A DNA stretch of 64,000 nucleotides from Enterococcus florum (lineage in GTDB: Bacteria > Bacillota > Bacilli > Lactobacillales > Enterococcaceae): the NCBI RefSeq assembly GCF_004309355.1, contig NZ_BJCC01000012.1, positions 62,001-126,000 of the forward strand. Direction: 5' to 3'. The notes below the pieces were generated by a model. That model worked only from the letters and a program-made list of their open reading frames with translations. It did not search any database and was not told where the DNA came from. The position numbers and the translations under genes were made by a program. Below are positions 38,825 to 48,060 of the stretch, one piece after another (within the stretch, counting starts at the first letter, position 1; every line of letters begins with the position of its first letter).

Positions 38825-39754
38825 ATGAATAAAATAAATGATTCGATACTATCGACGATTGGCCATACACCGATCGTTAAATTAAGGAGATTACCTGAAG
38901 AACAAATGGCTCAAATATTTGTAAAAGTTGAATCTTTCAATCCAGGCGGAAGTGTGAAGGACCGTATTGCTTTAAGCATGATCGAAAAAGCTGAAAAAGA
39001 TGGTCAATTAACGGAAGGCAGCACAATCATTGAGCCAACATCAGGAAATACCGGAATTGGTTTGGCGATGGTTGGTGCAGCTAAAGGATACCATGTCGTA
39101 CTGGTTATGCCAGAAACCATGAGTATTGAAAGACGTAAATTAATGCAGGCTTACGGGGCAGAACTTATCTTAACTCCGGGCCCAGAAGGAATGAAAGGCG
39201 CCATTGCAAAAGCCAATCAGTTAGCCGAAGAAAATGGCTGGTTTGTCCCATCGCAATTTGACAATCCGGCAAATCCTAGAGTTCATGAATTGACAACTGC
39301 GAAAGAAATCCTAGATGCCTTTGGACAAGAGGGATTAAACGCTTTTGTTGCAGGGGTTGGAACTGGAGGAACGATAACAGGTGTAGGAAACGAACTGAAA
39401 CGAATGTACCAAACGATTAAAGTATATGCTGTTGAACCAAAAGAGTCTCCGGTACTAGAAGGAGGCGAGCACAGCCCGCATAAAATTCAAGGAATCGGTG
39501 CTGGCTTTGTCCCAGGCATCCTAAATACTGCAATTTATGACGAGGTCATTCCGGTTTCCAGTGAAGAAGCCATGGAGACCGCCCGTCAAATGGCTAGAAA
39601 AGAAGGAATCTTAGTCGGAGTATCATCTGGAGCTGCTGTAAAAGCCGCCTTGCAAATTGCACGATCAATGTCTCCAGAGGAAAAAATACTAGTGATTCTA
39701 CCTGACAATGGCGAACGGTATTTGTCGACCGAACTATTTGAAACCGAAGCATAA
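38825..39754 (+). CDS. cysK: Cysteine synthase (O-acetylserine sulfhydrylase)
   Basis: PLP enzyme that makes cysteine from O-acetylserine and sulfide. The Schiff-base Lys is in [12 protein letters not shown], the substrate loop is [11 protein letters not shown], and [10 protein letters not shown] binds the PLP phosphate. 309 residues is standard for CysK. The longest frame starts 81 bases earlier inside the upstream terminator; ATG 38825 follows AGAGGAGGAA. It stands alone between two terminators. Confidence 0.94.
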   Translation: MNKINDSILSTIGHTPIVKLRRLPEEQMAQIFVKVESFNPGGSVKDRIALSMIEKAEKDGQLTEGSTIIEPTSGNTGIGLAMVGAAKGYHVVLVMPETMSIERRKLMQAYGAELILTPGPEGMKGAIAKANQLAEENGWFVPSQFDNPANPRVHELTTAKEILDAFGQEGLNAFVAGVGTGGTITGVGNELKRMYQTIKVYAVEPKESPVLEGGEHSPHKIQGIGAGFVPGILNTAIYDEVIPVSSEEAMETARQMARKEGILVGVSSGAAVKAALQIARSMSPEEKILVILPDNGERYLSTELFETEA

Positions 39755-39817
39755 ATTAGACCAATTGTGAAGATTTTCTTTATATTGCTAGCTTTTCCAA
39801 GCATATCGTAGTATTAT

Positions 39818-39834
39818 TTAATAAAGATTATTAA
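39818..39834. promoter_or_regulatory. Palindrome before perR (possible PerR box)
   Basis: Perfect inverted repeat TTAATAA-AGA-TTATTAA, 16 bases before the perR ATG. Known Per boxes are 7-1-7 AT-rich palindromes (TTATAAT-N-ATTATAA), so this is a variant in a position suited to autoregulation. TTGCTA/TAGTAT at 39785-39814 (18-bp spacer) could be the promoter. Confidence 0.4.
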
Positions 39835-39850
39835 AAAGGAGGGGTGTTCA

Positions 39851-40285
39851 ATGAGTAGTCACAAGGTAGAACATGCAATAGAGGAATTAAAGGAGTCCAA
39901 TATTCGCATCACCCCGCAACGATATGCTATTTTAGAATTTCTGATCGAATACCGTAGTCATCCCACAGCTGATGAAATCTTTAAGGCGTTAGAAGATCGA
40001 TTTCCTAATATGAGTGTTGCGACTGTTTACAACAACCTGAGAAAATTCGTGGAAATCGGTATCGTCCAAGAGATGAGCTATGGAGACGCAGCCAGCCGTT
40101 TTGATTTTGGTGCACAGAAGCATTACCACGCGATCTGTACGAATTGTGGAAAAATAGAGGATTTCTTTTATCCAGGACTTGAAGATGTGGAGATGGCATC
40201 CAGTAAATTGACCAGTTATCAGATTTCAGAACATCGTTTAGAGGTATATGGACTTTGTCCTGACTGTGTAGAGGCAGCCAACTAA
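39851..40285 (+). CDS. perR: Peroxide-sensing repressor PerR (Fur family)
   Basis: Fur-type metalloregulator of 144 residues with N-terminal winged helix (RITPQRYAILEFL, SVATVYNNLRKF). Zinc site cysteines CTNC and CPDC are both present. The regulatory site contains His in SHPTADE, Asp in SRFDFG (Asp here is the PerR hallmark, Fur proteins usually have Glu) and KHYHAIC. These features favour a Fe/Mn-dependent peroxide sensor over a ferric uptake regulator. AAAGGAGGGG precedes the ATG. NADH oxidase lies downstream. Confidence 0.9.
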   Translation: MSSHKVEHAIEELKESNIRITPQRYAILEFLIEYRSHPTADEIFKALEDRFPNMSVATVYNNLRKFVEIGIVQEMSYGDAASRFDFGAQKHYHAICTNCGKIEDFFYPGLEDVEMASSKLTSYQISEHRLEVYGLCPDCVEAAN

Positions 40286-40312
40286 AAAAAGAGACTTCGG
40301 TCTCTTTTTTTA
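40282..40312 (+). terminator. perR terminator
   Basis: CTAAAAAAAGAGAC-TTCG-GTCTCTTTTTTTAG, a perfect UUCG hairpin, starting at the stop codon. Confidence 0.9.
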
Positions 40313-40729
40313 GTTGCATCGTGCCTGTGATATAACCGTCATAGTATGTTTAAAAACCGCATAATTGATGTGATTGAAGCAACTCTTTTGGAAAACAGCC
40401 GAATAGCGAAACACTTTTATCACAGCTTCTTGCATCACATGGAAAAAAACAGAGTCACAAAGAAGATTGTTCATTCATTTCACAAACGTTTCGGATAGAA
40501 TGGTGAAAAAGAAAGTTCTGAACACTCATAAAAATGCCTGTTCTAATGAAGTTAAGGTCTGTACATGACTAATCGAAAGCCTTTTTTTGGCAACCGATTT
40601 CTTTTCTTAGGAAAAACAAATAAATAAGGAAGTCGTGAGCAAAATAGGCGGTGAATTATTTGTCCTCTGCTATAATAATTTGTGCAACCAATTGCAAATT
40701 AATAATTGTTTTAAAGAAAGAGGGATATT
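40313..40729. other. Gene-free stretch before nox
   Basis: About 415 bases without a gene I can support. A 50-codon open frame (40346-40498) has no ribosome binding site. Partly complementary segments TGTGAT-GAAGC and GCTTC-ATCACA lie at 40369-40440. The last part holds an extended -10 promoter for nox and a 5' leader of about 50 nt. Confidence 0.5.
40668..40676 (+). promoter_or_regulatory. Extended -10 promoter of nox
   Basis: TGCTATAAT, 53 bases before the nox ATG; no strong -35 is visible. Confidence 0.6.
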
Positions 40730-42076
40730 ATGAAAGTTGTAGTCGTAGGCTGTACTCATGCTGGAACAGCAGCGGTGAAAAATATTTTGAATAACCATCC
40801 AGATGCAGAGGTTACTGTATTTGAACGAAATGATAACGTTTCTTTCTTATCATGTGGAATCGCTTTATACGTTGGTGGAGTTGTGAAGGACCCCGCAGGT
40901 TTATTTTATTCAAATCCAGAGGAGCTCGCAGGGATGGGTGCAAAGGTGAACATGGAACACGATGTGACCAATGTAGATACCCAAAACAAACAAGTGACCG
41001 CAAAAGATTTGAAAACTGGGGAAGAAACAACAGTTGATTATGATAAATTGGTCATGACGACCGGCTCTTGGCCTATTATCCCTCCAATTCCAGGGATCGA
41101 CTCAGACAATGTATTGTTGTGTAAAAATTACAATCAAGCCAACAAGATCATTGCTGAAGCAAAAGATGCGAAGAAAGTCGTTGTTGTAGGCGGTGGATAT
41201 ATTGGGATCGAATTAGTCGAAGCGTTTGCTGAAAGCGGCAAGGATGTTACGCTGATTGACGGCCTGACACGAATCCTAAACAAATATCTAGATAAGCCAT
41301 TTACAGATATTTTGGAAAAAGAATTGGAAGATCGTGGAGTAAAACTTGCTTTAGGGGAAAACGTGAGTGCCTTTGTTCCTGATGAAAACGGAAAAATCCA
41401 AAAAGTCGTAACACCTAGCTCTGAATTTGAAGCAGATATGGTCATTCTCTGTGTCGGCTTTAGACCAAACACTGAACTTGTCAAAGGAAAAGTTGAAACA
41501 TTGCCAAATGGTGCAATCAAGGTCAACGACTATATGCAAAGCAGTGATCCAGACATTTTTTCAGCTGGAGACTCAACAGTCGTTCACTATAATCCAACCA
41601 AACAAGACAATTACATTCCTTTGGCGACAAATGCAGTACGACAAGGGATGCTGATCGGCAATAACTTGACAGAACAAAAAATGAAGTATCGCGGTACACA
41701 GGGAACTTCTGGTCTTTATTTGTTCGGGTGGAATATTGGTTCGACTGGATTGACTGAAGAAGCTGCAAAATTACAAGGGCTTGACGTAAATGTCACCGTT
41801 ATCGAAGACAATTATCGTCCAGAATTTATGCCGACAACTGAAAAGATCTTGATGGAGCTTGTTTCTGAAAAAGGAACAAATCGGATCGTTGGCGCGCAGT
41901 TCGTATCTAAATACGATATCACACAGTCTGCCAATACAATGTCTGTTGTGATTCAAAACGAGATGACTGTTGAAGACCTCGCACTCCAAGATTTCTTCTT
42001 CCAACCTCATTTTGATCGCCCGTGGAACTATTTAAATATTTTGGCACAGGCAGCTTTATCGAACATGCATCAATAA
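40730..42076 (+). CDS. nox: NADH oxidase, water-forming
   Basis: FAD enzyme that reduces O2 to water with NADH, regenerating NAD+ and detoxifying oxygen. The redox-active Cys42 (SFLSCGIALY) is present, with the N-terminal FAD loop GCTHAGTAA, the NADH-binding VVVGGGYIGIE and the late FAD motif IFSAGDSTVV. Length 448 residues matches enterococcal Nox. AGAGGGATATT precedes the ATG. The neighbouring perR makes peroxide or metal control plausible, but I see no Per box at this promoter. Confidence 0.95.
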   Translation: MKVVVVGCTHAGTAAVKNILNNHPDAEVTVFERNDNVSFLSCGIALYVGGVVKDPAGLFYSNPEELAGMGAKVNMEHDVTNVDTQNKQVTAKDLKTGEETTVDYDKLVMTTGSWPIIPPIPGIDSDNVLLCKNYNQANKIIAEAKDAKKVVVVGGGYIGIELVEAFAESGKDVTLIDGLTRILNKYLDKPFTDILEKELEDRGVKLALGENVSAFVPDENGKIQKVVTPSSEFEADMVILCVGFRPNTELVKGKVETLPNGAIKVNDYMQSSDPDIFSAGDSTVVHYNPTKQDNYIPLATNAVRQGMLIGNNLTEQKMKYRGTQGTSGLYLFGWNIGSTGLTEEAAKLQGLDVNVTVIEDNYRPEFMPTTEKILMELVSEKGTNRIVGAQFVSKYDITQSANTMSVVIQNEMTVEDLALQDFFFQPHFDRPWNYLNILAQAALSNMHQ

Positions 42077-42082
42077 TCATTT

Positions 42083-42120
42083 ACACAAAAAAGAAGGCGA
42101 AGAGTCTTCTTTTTTTGTGT
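42083..42120 (+). terminator. nox terminator
   Basis: ACACAAAAAAGAAG (42083-42096) pairs with CTTCTTTTTTTGTGT (42106-42120); embedded T run. Confidence 0.85.
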
Positions 42121-42171
42121 TTGGACTTCTTTGTCATTTGGTGTAAACTAGTTGGGAATGGAGGAAGAGCA

Positions 42172-42885
42172 ATGATCTCATTACAAGAATATTTAGCGGC
42201 TGGAGAGACAACGATCTCCAATTTATTTTTACACAATTATGCACGTCTTGGATTGTCTGCGGAAGAGTTCGTTTTGTGGCTGCAGCTTTTTTCTGCTGGA
42301 AAAGCCGGCAATGATTTCCCGGATCTAAAGCAAATTGCAAAACATATGGGGATCACCTCTGAAAAAATCTTCGAACTGCTGAATCAGCTGATGGACAAGA
42401 AATTCATAGAATTGGATACTTATACCGATGAGGACGGACGTAAAAAGGATCGATACGATCTGCTGCCGACCTTTGAAAAATTAACGATCGTCAAAGAACA
42501 AGAAAGATTTCAGGAAGAACAGGCCACAGAGGAACAAGCGATCAAGACAATGTATCTAGCCTTTGAGCAAGAATTTGGTCGACCTTTGTCGGCAATAGAA
42601 TACCAGCGGGTTGGCCAATGGATCGAAGAAGATCATTATGCGCCAGAGCTGATTACACTTGCCCTACGAGAAGCTGTTTTAAACCAAGCCTACAACTTTA
42701 CTTACATTGATCGAGTCTTGTTAAGCTGGGAACGCAAGAATATTCGAACTAAACAGCAGGTGGAGGAAGAGCAAAAAAGAAGAAAACAAATTTTGCTGCA
42801 AAAAGAGGAGATTCATAGCAGTGAAGAATTGCCAAAAGTATCTCTGCATAATTGGTTAAAGGAGAAAGACTCAAATGCTGAATAA
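42172..42885 (+). CDS. dnaD: DNA replication initiation protein DnaD
   Basis: Primosomal protein that with DnaB and DnaI helps load the replicative helicase in Firmicutes. 237 residues from ATG 42172 (after GGAGGAAG): an N-terminal winged helix (LFLHNYARLGLSAEEFVLWL) and a C-terminal DnaB_2 domain with the pattern YIDRVLLSWERKNI. A longer frame starts in the nox terminator and is rejected. The last 11 bases overlap nth, the order found in Bacillus. Confidence 0.93.
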   Translation: MISLQEYLAAGETTISNLFLHNYARLGLSAEEFVLWLQLFSAGKAGNDFPDLKQIAKHMGITSEKIFELLNQLMDKKFIELDTYTDEDGRKKDRYDLLPTFEKLTIVKEQERFQEEQATEEQAIKTMYLAFEQEFGRPLSAIEYQRVGQWIEEDHYAPELITLALREAVLNQAYNFTYIDRVLLSWERKNIRTKQQVEEEQKRRKQILLQKEEIHSSEELPKVSLHNWLKEKDSNAE

Positions 42886-43528
42886 GGAAAGAACAATGGA
42901 AGCTATCACAAGAATGTATGAAATGTTTCCGGAGGCTCACGGCGAATTGCAGGCACAAAATCCTTTTCAGCTGTTGGTTGCAGTGATACTCAGTGCGCAA
43001 GCAACGGATGTTTCCGTAAACAAGGCTACGCCTGCCCTATTTGCAGCCTATCCCACGCCTGACTTGTTAGCACAAGCGCCGATCGAAGACATTATCGACA
43101 AAATCAAAACGATCGGTCTTTATCGCAATAAGGCTAAAAATATCAAGGCATGTGCGCAAATGCTATTAGAAAATTTTGGCGGAGAAGTCCCTAAAACACG
43201 CGAAGAAATCATGACTTTGCCGGGGGCTGGCAGAAAAACGGCGAACGTTGTTTTAGGTGATGCATTTGGAATTCCAGGTATCGCCGTAGATACTCATGTT
43301 GAAAGAGTCAGCAAACGCCTGCGTATTTGCAAGCAATCCGCTAGCGTGACAGAGGTAGAGGAGACCTTGATGCGCAAGATTCCTAAGGATTTATGGGTCA
43401 AGACACATCATACAATGATTTTCTTTGGACGCTATCATTGCTTAGCTAGAAATCCAAAATGTGAAATCTGTCCTTTACTGGATCTCTGCCAGGAAGGGAA
43501 AAATCGATTAAAAGGCATTCGAACTTAA
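42875..43528 (+). CDS. nth: Endonuclease III (DNA glycosylase/AP lyase)
   Basis: Base-excision repair enzyme for oxidised pyrimidines. Helix-hairpin-helix LPGAGRKTANVVLG carries the catalytic Lys region, the conserved Asp is in AVDTHVERVSKRL, and the iron-sulfur cluster ligands are the C-terminal C-x6-C-x2-C-x5-C (CLARNPKCEICPLLDLC). 217 residues. ATG overlaps dnaD, with AAAGGAGAAAG upstream. Confidence 0.95.
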   Translation: MLNKERTMEAITRMYEMFPEAHGELQAQNPFQLLVAVILSAQATDVSVNKATPALFAAYPTPDLLAQAPIEDIIDKIKTIGLYRNKAKNIKACAQMLLENFGGEVPKTREEIMTLPGAGRKTANVVLGDAFGIPGIAVDTHVERVSKRLRICKQSASVTEVEETLMRKIPKDLWVKTHHTMIFFGRYHCLARNPKCEICPLLDLCQEGKNRLKGIRT

Positions 43529-43546
43529 TGCTCGAATGCCTTTTTA
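43509..43546. terminator. Bidirectional terminator, nth / ponA
   Basis: AAAAGGCATTCGA (43510-43522) pairs with TCGAATGCCTTTTT (43532-43545); the nth stop codon lies in the loop. Confidence 0.85.
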
Positions 43547-43557
43547 CATCTTCTTTT

Positions 43558-45819
43558 TTATTGACTGCCTTGCGGTGGTGCGGGTTCGCTGCTTCCAGGT
43601 GGTTCAGTACTCGGTTGCGGCGCCTCGCTGCTTTGCGAAGGTGGGGGCGCCGGTGTTGGATCAGACGACGAACTTGGCGGATTCTCCTGGCTAGAAGACG
43701 GTGTTGTCGTACTAGACTCAGAGGAACTGCTCGACGAAGAGGGAGGGGTTGTGCTTGGTGCTACATAACTGTAAGTCGTATTCGGTCGTTGGTAAGGATA
43801 ATTGTTTGATCCGTTGATATACAGTTCATTGCCGATTCTGGACAGCCCTTCAGGAAACGGCCAATCATTGGTCGTTATATTTTGCGAAACATACCGCATC
43901 AGTTCACGATAAACTGCTGCTGCAATCATATCTGATTGGCTGGTGATCGGTTTTTTCCGATCATCGTAACCAGTCCAGACAGAAATTGCGTAATTTGTAG
44001 TATAGCCCGTAAACATCACGTCTGGTGAGATACTTCCATAATGCGGAATCTCAGCTAATTCTTCGGTGGTATAGTTGGAGGTCCCTGTTTTTCCTGCTTG
44101 GATCAAGTAAGGAATTTGAGCGTTCGTCCCAGTACCTCGAGTGATTACATCTTTCAAAATATCAGTAACCATGTAAGCAGTATAAGGCTCCATTGCTTTT
44201 TGCCCTTCTGCTTTCATGTCTTCTTCCGTTCCATCTTGATAAGTGATCTTGCTTACATACTGCGGCTCAAAATAGGTTCCACCATTCGATAAAGCAGCGT
44301 AAGCAACAGCCATTTTCTCAGTGGAGATCCCATACTTGGTTCCATCTTGGGTCTCCGTATTGCTGGAGATTGCATTGGCTAAAAACATATCTTTGTACTC
44401 AATGCCTAGTCCTTTTAGGAACTCAGCGGCTTTCTCTGTACCAATTTCGTCTAGCAGTTTGACTGCAGGGACGTTTCGTGAGTCGTACAATGCTTGTCGC
44501 AAAGTGATATTGCCGAAATATCGGTTATCCCAGTTGTTTACAGGAGTCGTTGTTCCAGGATAATTATAAGGTGCATCTTGAATATACGTTCCAGTCGATT
44601 TTTGCAAGTATTCAAAAGCAGGAGCATAGTCTGTAATCGGCTTAACTGTCGAACCGAAGTCCCGGCTGGTGTTGACTGCTCGATTGTAGCCTAGAGTCAC
44701 GTCGGTTGAAATATTGCGTCCACCGATCTGTGCTTTTACCTGACCGGTATTGACATCGACCATGGTTGCTGCCACTTGAAACTCTTCATCAGGATATTGA
44801 ACGTACTGATCAGTATTCACAATGTCATACAATTCTTTTTGGGCACCCATATCTAAATTCGTATAAATGTCCATTCCGTCTGTATAAACATCCTTGCCAG
44901 TTTTACGGTGCACTTCATTGATAACTTCTTTAACGTAATTATCAGAGATTCGACGATCTTCGTTATCAGTCGGTAAGGGCAGCAACCCTTCTTGAACATT
45001 GGAATTCTTGGCTTCCTCATATTCATTCTGAGTGATTTTGTCATTATCTAGCATCGTGTACAATACCGTATCGCGACGTTCTTTTGCAGCATCAGGGTTT
45101 TCATAAGGATCATACGAGTTTGGTGCTTGTGGCATTCCAGCTAAAAGCGCTGTTTCAGCAATCGTCAATTCTTTAAGTTCTTTTCCAAAATAGGTTTTTG
45201 CTGCGGTCTCCATGCCGTAAATACCGTTAGCCATATAAACCTTATTGATGTAAAAGGTCAGAATATCCTGTTTGGATTTTTCTTTTTCCAGTTTCATCGC
45301 CAGCCAAGCTTCCTGTGCTTTTCTGCGCAGGTTGCGATCAGAAGCGCTAGTGGAGAAATACGACAGCTTGATCAATTGCTGAGTCAAGGTACTTCCGCCT
45401 TGAACATCATCACTGCGGGCATTGTGCAAAGCAGAGCCGATGATTCTTACAGGGTCGATCCCATTATGTTTAAAGAAACGGCGATCTTCGATTGAAACGA
45501 TCGCATCATCCAGCTCTTGAGGGATGTCGTCTGCCTTGGCCTTTTCTCGTTTTTCAGCCCCAAGGTCATCCAGCATTTCTCCATCTGCAGTAAACAGTCT
45601 GGAAGAGGAAGGAGCATCCAGCTTCTTATTGGTTAATTCTGGTGCGTCTTTGACATAATAGAAAAACAGGCCGATCCCGGATAGCATAACGATGCAAAGA
45701 AAGCCGAGTACTCCAATCGTAATCATTAACGCGATTTTGCCCTTGCCCTTAGGTAAATTGAAGCCTTTTCTGTGAGAACTTTTCTTCCTTTTCTTCCTTG
45801 AACGTGATGTCTGTGCCAT
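43558..45819 (-). CDS. ponA: Class A penicillin-binding protein 1A
   Basis: Bifunctional peptidoglycan synthase. Order: very basic cytosolic N-terminus, one transmembrane helix (about 30-54), glycosyltransferase 51 domain (EDRRFFKHNGID, QGGSTLTQQL), and a transpeptidase domain with Ser-Thr-Val-Lys in DFGSTVKPI, SRN, and KTGTS. The last 85 or so residues are an extracellular low-complexity tail of Ser, Pro, Thr and Glu, coded by biased repeats. 753 residues. It lies eight bases after recU, the conserved recU-ponA pair that links chromosome segregation and wall synthesis genes. Confidence 0.96.
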   Translation of the reverse strand: MAQTSRSRKKRKKSSHRKGFNLPKGKGKIALMITIGVLGFLCIVMLSGIGLFFYYVKDAPELTNKKLDAPSSSRLFTADGEMLDDLGAEKREKAKADDIPQELDDAIVSIEDRRFFKHNGIDPVRIIGSALHNARSDDVQGGSTLTQQLIKLSYFSTSASDRNLRRKAQEAWLAMKLEKEKSKQDILTFYINKVYMANGIYGMETAAKTYFGKELKELTIAETALLAGMPQAPNSYDPYENPDAAKERRDTVLYTMLDNDKITQNEYEEAKNSNVQEGLLPLPTDNEDRRISDNYVKEVINEVHRKTGKDVYTDGMDIYTNLDMGAQKELYDIVNTDQYVQYPDEEFQVAATMVDVNTGQVKAQIGGRNISTDVTLGYNRAVNTSRDFGSTVKPITDYAPAFEYLQKSTGTYIQDAPYNYPGTTTPVNNWDNRYFGNITLRQALYDSRNVPAVKLLDEIGTEKAAEFLKGLGIEYKDMFLANAISSNTETQDGTKYGISTEKMAVAYAALSNGGTYFEPQYVSKITYQDGTEEDMKAEGQKAMEPYTAYMVTDILKDVITRGTGTNAQIPYLIQAGKTGTSNYTTEELAEIPHYGSISPDVMFTGYTTNYAISVWTGYDDRKKPITSQSDMIAAAVYRELMRYVSQNITTNDWPFPEGLSRIGNELYINGSNNYPYQRPNTTYSYVAPSTTPPSSSSSSSESSTTTPSSSQENPPSSSSDPTPAPPPSQSSEAPQPSTEPPGSSEPAPPQGSQ

Positions 45820-45827
45820 AAAATCAG

Positions 45828-46439
45828 TTACTCCTTTTTCAAAATATATTCGTTGACGGCATCTAGATAAGGAACTCTAGGTGCGATTTTGTCAAAAATT
45901 TCGATTCCTTGCTTTTCTATTATACTGAGCGGGATTGATTTTTTCCCGGAATCTTGTTTTTCCCATAAAAAAATAAGATCTTCGCTAGGCAAAAAGAAAC
46001 ATCGTTCCAGTGTGGAGAACCACAGCAGAACAAAACAGATCCCTTTTTGTGCAATGCATTTCCTCATGTGTTCGATCTGATGAGGATGAAAATTTTTAAA
46101 AGGGAAGGAGGTTTTATTCTTTGTTTCTTTTGCCTCAAAATCCAAATAATACCCGTTGTAAACTCCGTTATAATCAGTCGTAGAAGGCTGTCGAAAATAA
46201 GCCTCTCTGATGACAGCCGCACTTCGTTTGGGATAGTCTACCTTGACGACCTGTAAGGGTGTTGGCTTTTTATGGATAACTGCTTTATCATGAGTAATGT
46301 AATACTCATTACTCAGATTGATCGCTTCCTCAAAGCGCATTCCACGATTAGCAAATGTTGTTTTTTTTGTTATTTTTGATTTTTCGATATCTGAGTTCTC
46401 TTGTGAGAATAGTTGACCATTGGGGTAACGAAAAGACAT
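45828..46439 (-). CDS. recU: Holliday junction resolvase RecU
   Basis: Resolves four-way junctions in recombination and chromosome segregation. 203 residues with NRGMRFEEAIN, the nuclease residues around TTDYNGVYNG and DFEAKET, and the later FHPHQIEHM. ATG 46439 is favoured with AGGAG ten bases upstream; the in-frame GTG at 46448 nearly touches that site. Co-transcribed with ponA. It is divergent from ypsA. Confidence 0.95.
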   Translation of the reverse strand: MSFRYPNGQLFSQENSDIEKSKITKKTTFANRGMRFEEAINLSNEYYITHDKAVIHKKPTPLQVVKVDYPKRSAAVIREAYFRQPSTTDYNGVYNGYYLDFEAKETKNKTSFPFKNFHPHQIEHMRKCIAQKGICFVLLWFSTLERCFFLPSEDLIFLWEKQDSGKKSIPLSIIEKQGIEIFDKIAPRVPYLDAVNEYILKKE

Positions 46440-46505
46440 TATGATCACACTCCTACGTGCTATTATATCAAATTTTTTTCCGATTAAACGAAAGAGAGTA
46501 AAAAA

Positions 46506-47063
46506 ATGCCAGAAATTATTAAAAGATTATACATTACCGGCTACAAGAGTTATGAAATAGCCGTTTTTAACCAAAAGGATCCTAAGATTTCTATTATAAA
46601 ACGCGTGTTAAAACAAGAAATCCAACACTATTTGGAGAATGGGCTTGAGTGGGTCATTGTCAGCGGAGAGCTAGGAACAGAGACTTGGGCAGGGCAGGTC
46701 GTTCACATATTGAAGACTGAGTATCCAGATCTCAAGCTAGGGCTGATCTTTCCTTTTGAAGAATTTGGTGGAAATTGGAACGAGGCGAATCAACTGCAAT
46801 TGAATGAGCTAAAACAGCAGGCAGATTTTATCGATTCTGTGAGTCATCGTCCGTATCAGAGTCCGCAGCAGTTTCGCAATCATGCTCAATTCTTGTTGGA
46901 ACACACAGATGGAGCACTTTTAGTTTATGATGAAGAGTATCCTGGAAAGACCCGTTTCTTTCTCTCTTCTATTCACCGCTTCCAAAAGAATCATCCTTAT
47001 TCTCTTCAAATGATTACAATGGATGATTTAGAAAATTCATATGATTCCGGGGATAGTGTTTGA
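46506..47063 (+). CDS. ypsA: YpsA-family protein (DUF1273)
   Basis: 185-residue soluble protein of the SLOG-related DUF1273 family; conserved TGYKSYE and the GELGTETWAG loop resemble the nucleotide-binding region proposed for this fold. In Bacillus and Staphylococcus YpsA influences cell division and neighbours gpsB, as here. Its biochemical activity is unproven. A modest AGAGAG site precedes the ATG. Confidence 0.9.
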   Translation: MPEIIKRLYITGYKSYEIAVFNQKDPKISIIKRVLKQEIQHYLENGLEWVIVSGELGTETWAGQVVHILKTEYPDLKLGLIFPFEEFGGNWNEANQLQLNELKQQADFIDSVSHRPYQSPQQFRNHAQFLLEHTDGALLVYDEEYPGKTRFFLSSIHRFQKNHPYSLQMITMDDLENSYDSGDSV

Positions 47064-47128
47064 TTTCCTCTAGTTTATCATTTATGATAGAAAAGAAAGT
47101 TAATATAGTCTGTTAATGAGGTGGAAAA

Positions 47129-47533
47129 ATGGCGAATCTAATTTATACCCCAAACGATATTTTGGAACAAGAATTTAAGACCAAAATGCGTGGATACGAT
47201 CCGATCGAAGTTGACGAATTTCTGGACAATGTAATCAAGGATTATGAAACCTATCATAAAGAAATATTGAAGCTTAAAGAGGAAAACGAACGGTTGAAAG
47301 CAAAGATCGATCAGGTTTCAAAAGCACAACCAACTGCAACTCGTACGAAGGAAGCCCCAAAAAGTTCTGCAGTAACGAACTTTGATATTCTTAAACGACT
47401 GTCTAATCTGGAGCGAGAAGTATTTGGTAAAAAGCTGGATCAGCAAGCGACCTCCAATCAGGCAACAAACGATGCAATGAGACAGAGTTACTCACAATCA
47501 GAAGATGACAACGAAAAAACACGTCAATTTTAA
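47129..47533 (+). CDS. gpsB: Cell-division adaptor GpsB
   Basis: DivIVA-like coiled-coil protein that shuttles between septum and side wall and docks penicillin-binding proteins. 134 residues: lipid-binding-type N-terminal domain (YTPNDILEQEFKTKMRGYDPIEVDEFLD), coiled coil to about 70, a variable linker and a short C-terminal helix (FDILKRLSNLEREVFG). GAGGTGG precedes the ATG. The likely partner PBP1A is encoded about 1.3 kb away. Confidence 0.95.
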   Translation: MANLIYTPNDILEQEFKTKMRGYDPIEVDEFLDNVIKDYETYHKEILKLKEENERLKAKIDQVSKAQPTATRTKEAPKSSAVTNFDILKRLSNLEREVFGKKLDQQATSNQATNDAMRQSYSQSEDDNEKTRQF

Positions 47534-47549
47534 ACAAACTTAATATTTT

Positions 47550-47926
47550 TGCAGTTTTCGGGTGATCGCGGCTTATTGACAAGCTGAGGAAAGTCCATGC
47601 TCGCACAAGCTGAGATGCTTGTAGTGTTCGTGCTTAGCGAAACCATAAGCTAAGGTACTCTTTTTGAGTAACGGCAGAAAAAAGGGCTAAGGAGCAATCT
47701 ATGCCCAAGTATTCTTGAAAGTGCCACAGTGACGAAGCATTTTGAGAAATCAAAATGGTGGAACGCGGTAAACCCCTCGAGCGAGCAACCCAAACAATGG
47801 TAGGGGCGCTTTTTCTAAGGAAATGAACGATGAAGAAGACGACAATCGTCGGAGATAGATGATTACCACGTGATTCAGCTTCCCTGAGTTGTTTTGCGTA
47901 CAGAACATGGCTTACAGAAAATTGCA
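47550..47926 (+). ncRNA. rnpB: RNase P RNA (class B)
   Basis: Catalytic RNA that matures tRNA 5' ends. Family-specific strings are present: GAGGAAAGTCCATGCTCGCAC near the 5' end, TAGTGTTCGTGC, GGTAAACCCC, and the 3' GTACAGAACATGGCTTA. TGCAGTTTTCGG at the 5' end pairs with CAGAAAATTGCA at the 3' end to form P1, which fixes the approximate ends. Position between gpsB and ypsC is conserved in Bacilli. TAATAT at 47541-47546 may be its -10. Confidence 0.95.
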
Positions 47927-47936
47927 GCATTCAGGG

Positions 47937-47967
47937 GACCTTCCAACTTCGTTGTGAAGGTTTTTTT
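47937..47967 (+). terminator. rnpB terminator
   Basis: ACCTTC (47938-47943) pairs with GAAGGT (47956-47961), then T7. Confidence 0.85.
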
Positions 47968-47999
47968 AAAGTATATGAAAAAAAGATCGAGCAACGGAT

Positions 48000-48060
48000 G
48001 GCTTCACAAACTAGCTTTGAAAACCATTTCAAAGCACCATGAGTTTGCGAAGCCTTTCTT
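48000..48060 (+). promoter_or_regulatory. Long inverted repeat in the ypsC leader
   Basis: GGCTTCACAAACT (48000-48012) pairs with AGTTTGCGAAGCC (48042-48054), with a nested GCTTTGAAA/TTTCAAAGC stem; TTTCTTATT follows. It could act as a second terminator after rnpB or an attenuator ahead of ypsC. Confidence 0.5.

Noticed and set aside
40346-40498. Open frame of 50 codons starting MFKNRIIDVIEATLL in the gap before nox
   Set aside because: No ribosome binding site, no recognisable homology, and it overlaps partly self-complementary sequence; treated as chance or a remnant.
43528-43809. Arg/Trp-rich 93-residue frame on the plus strand
   Set aside because: It is the antisense of the low-complexity Ser/Pro tail of ponA; the amino-acid bias comes from that repeat.
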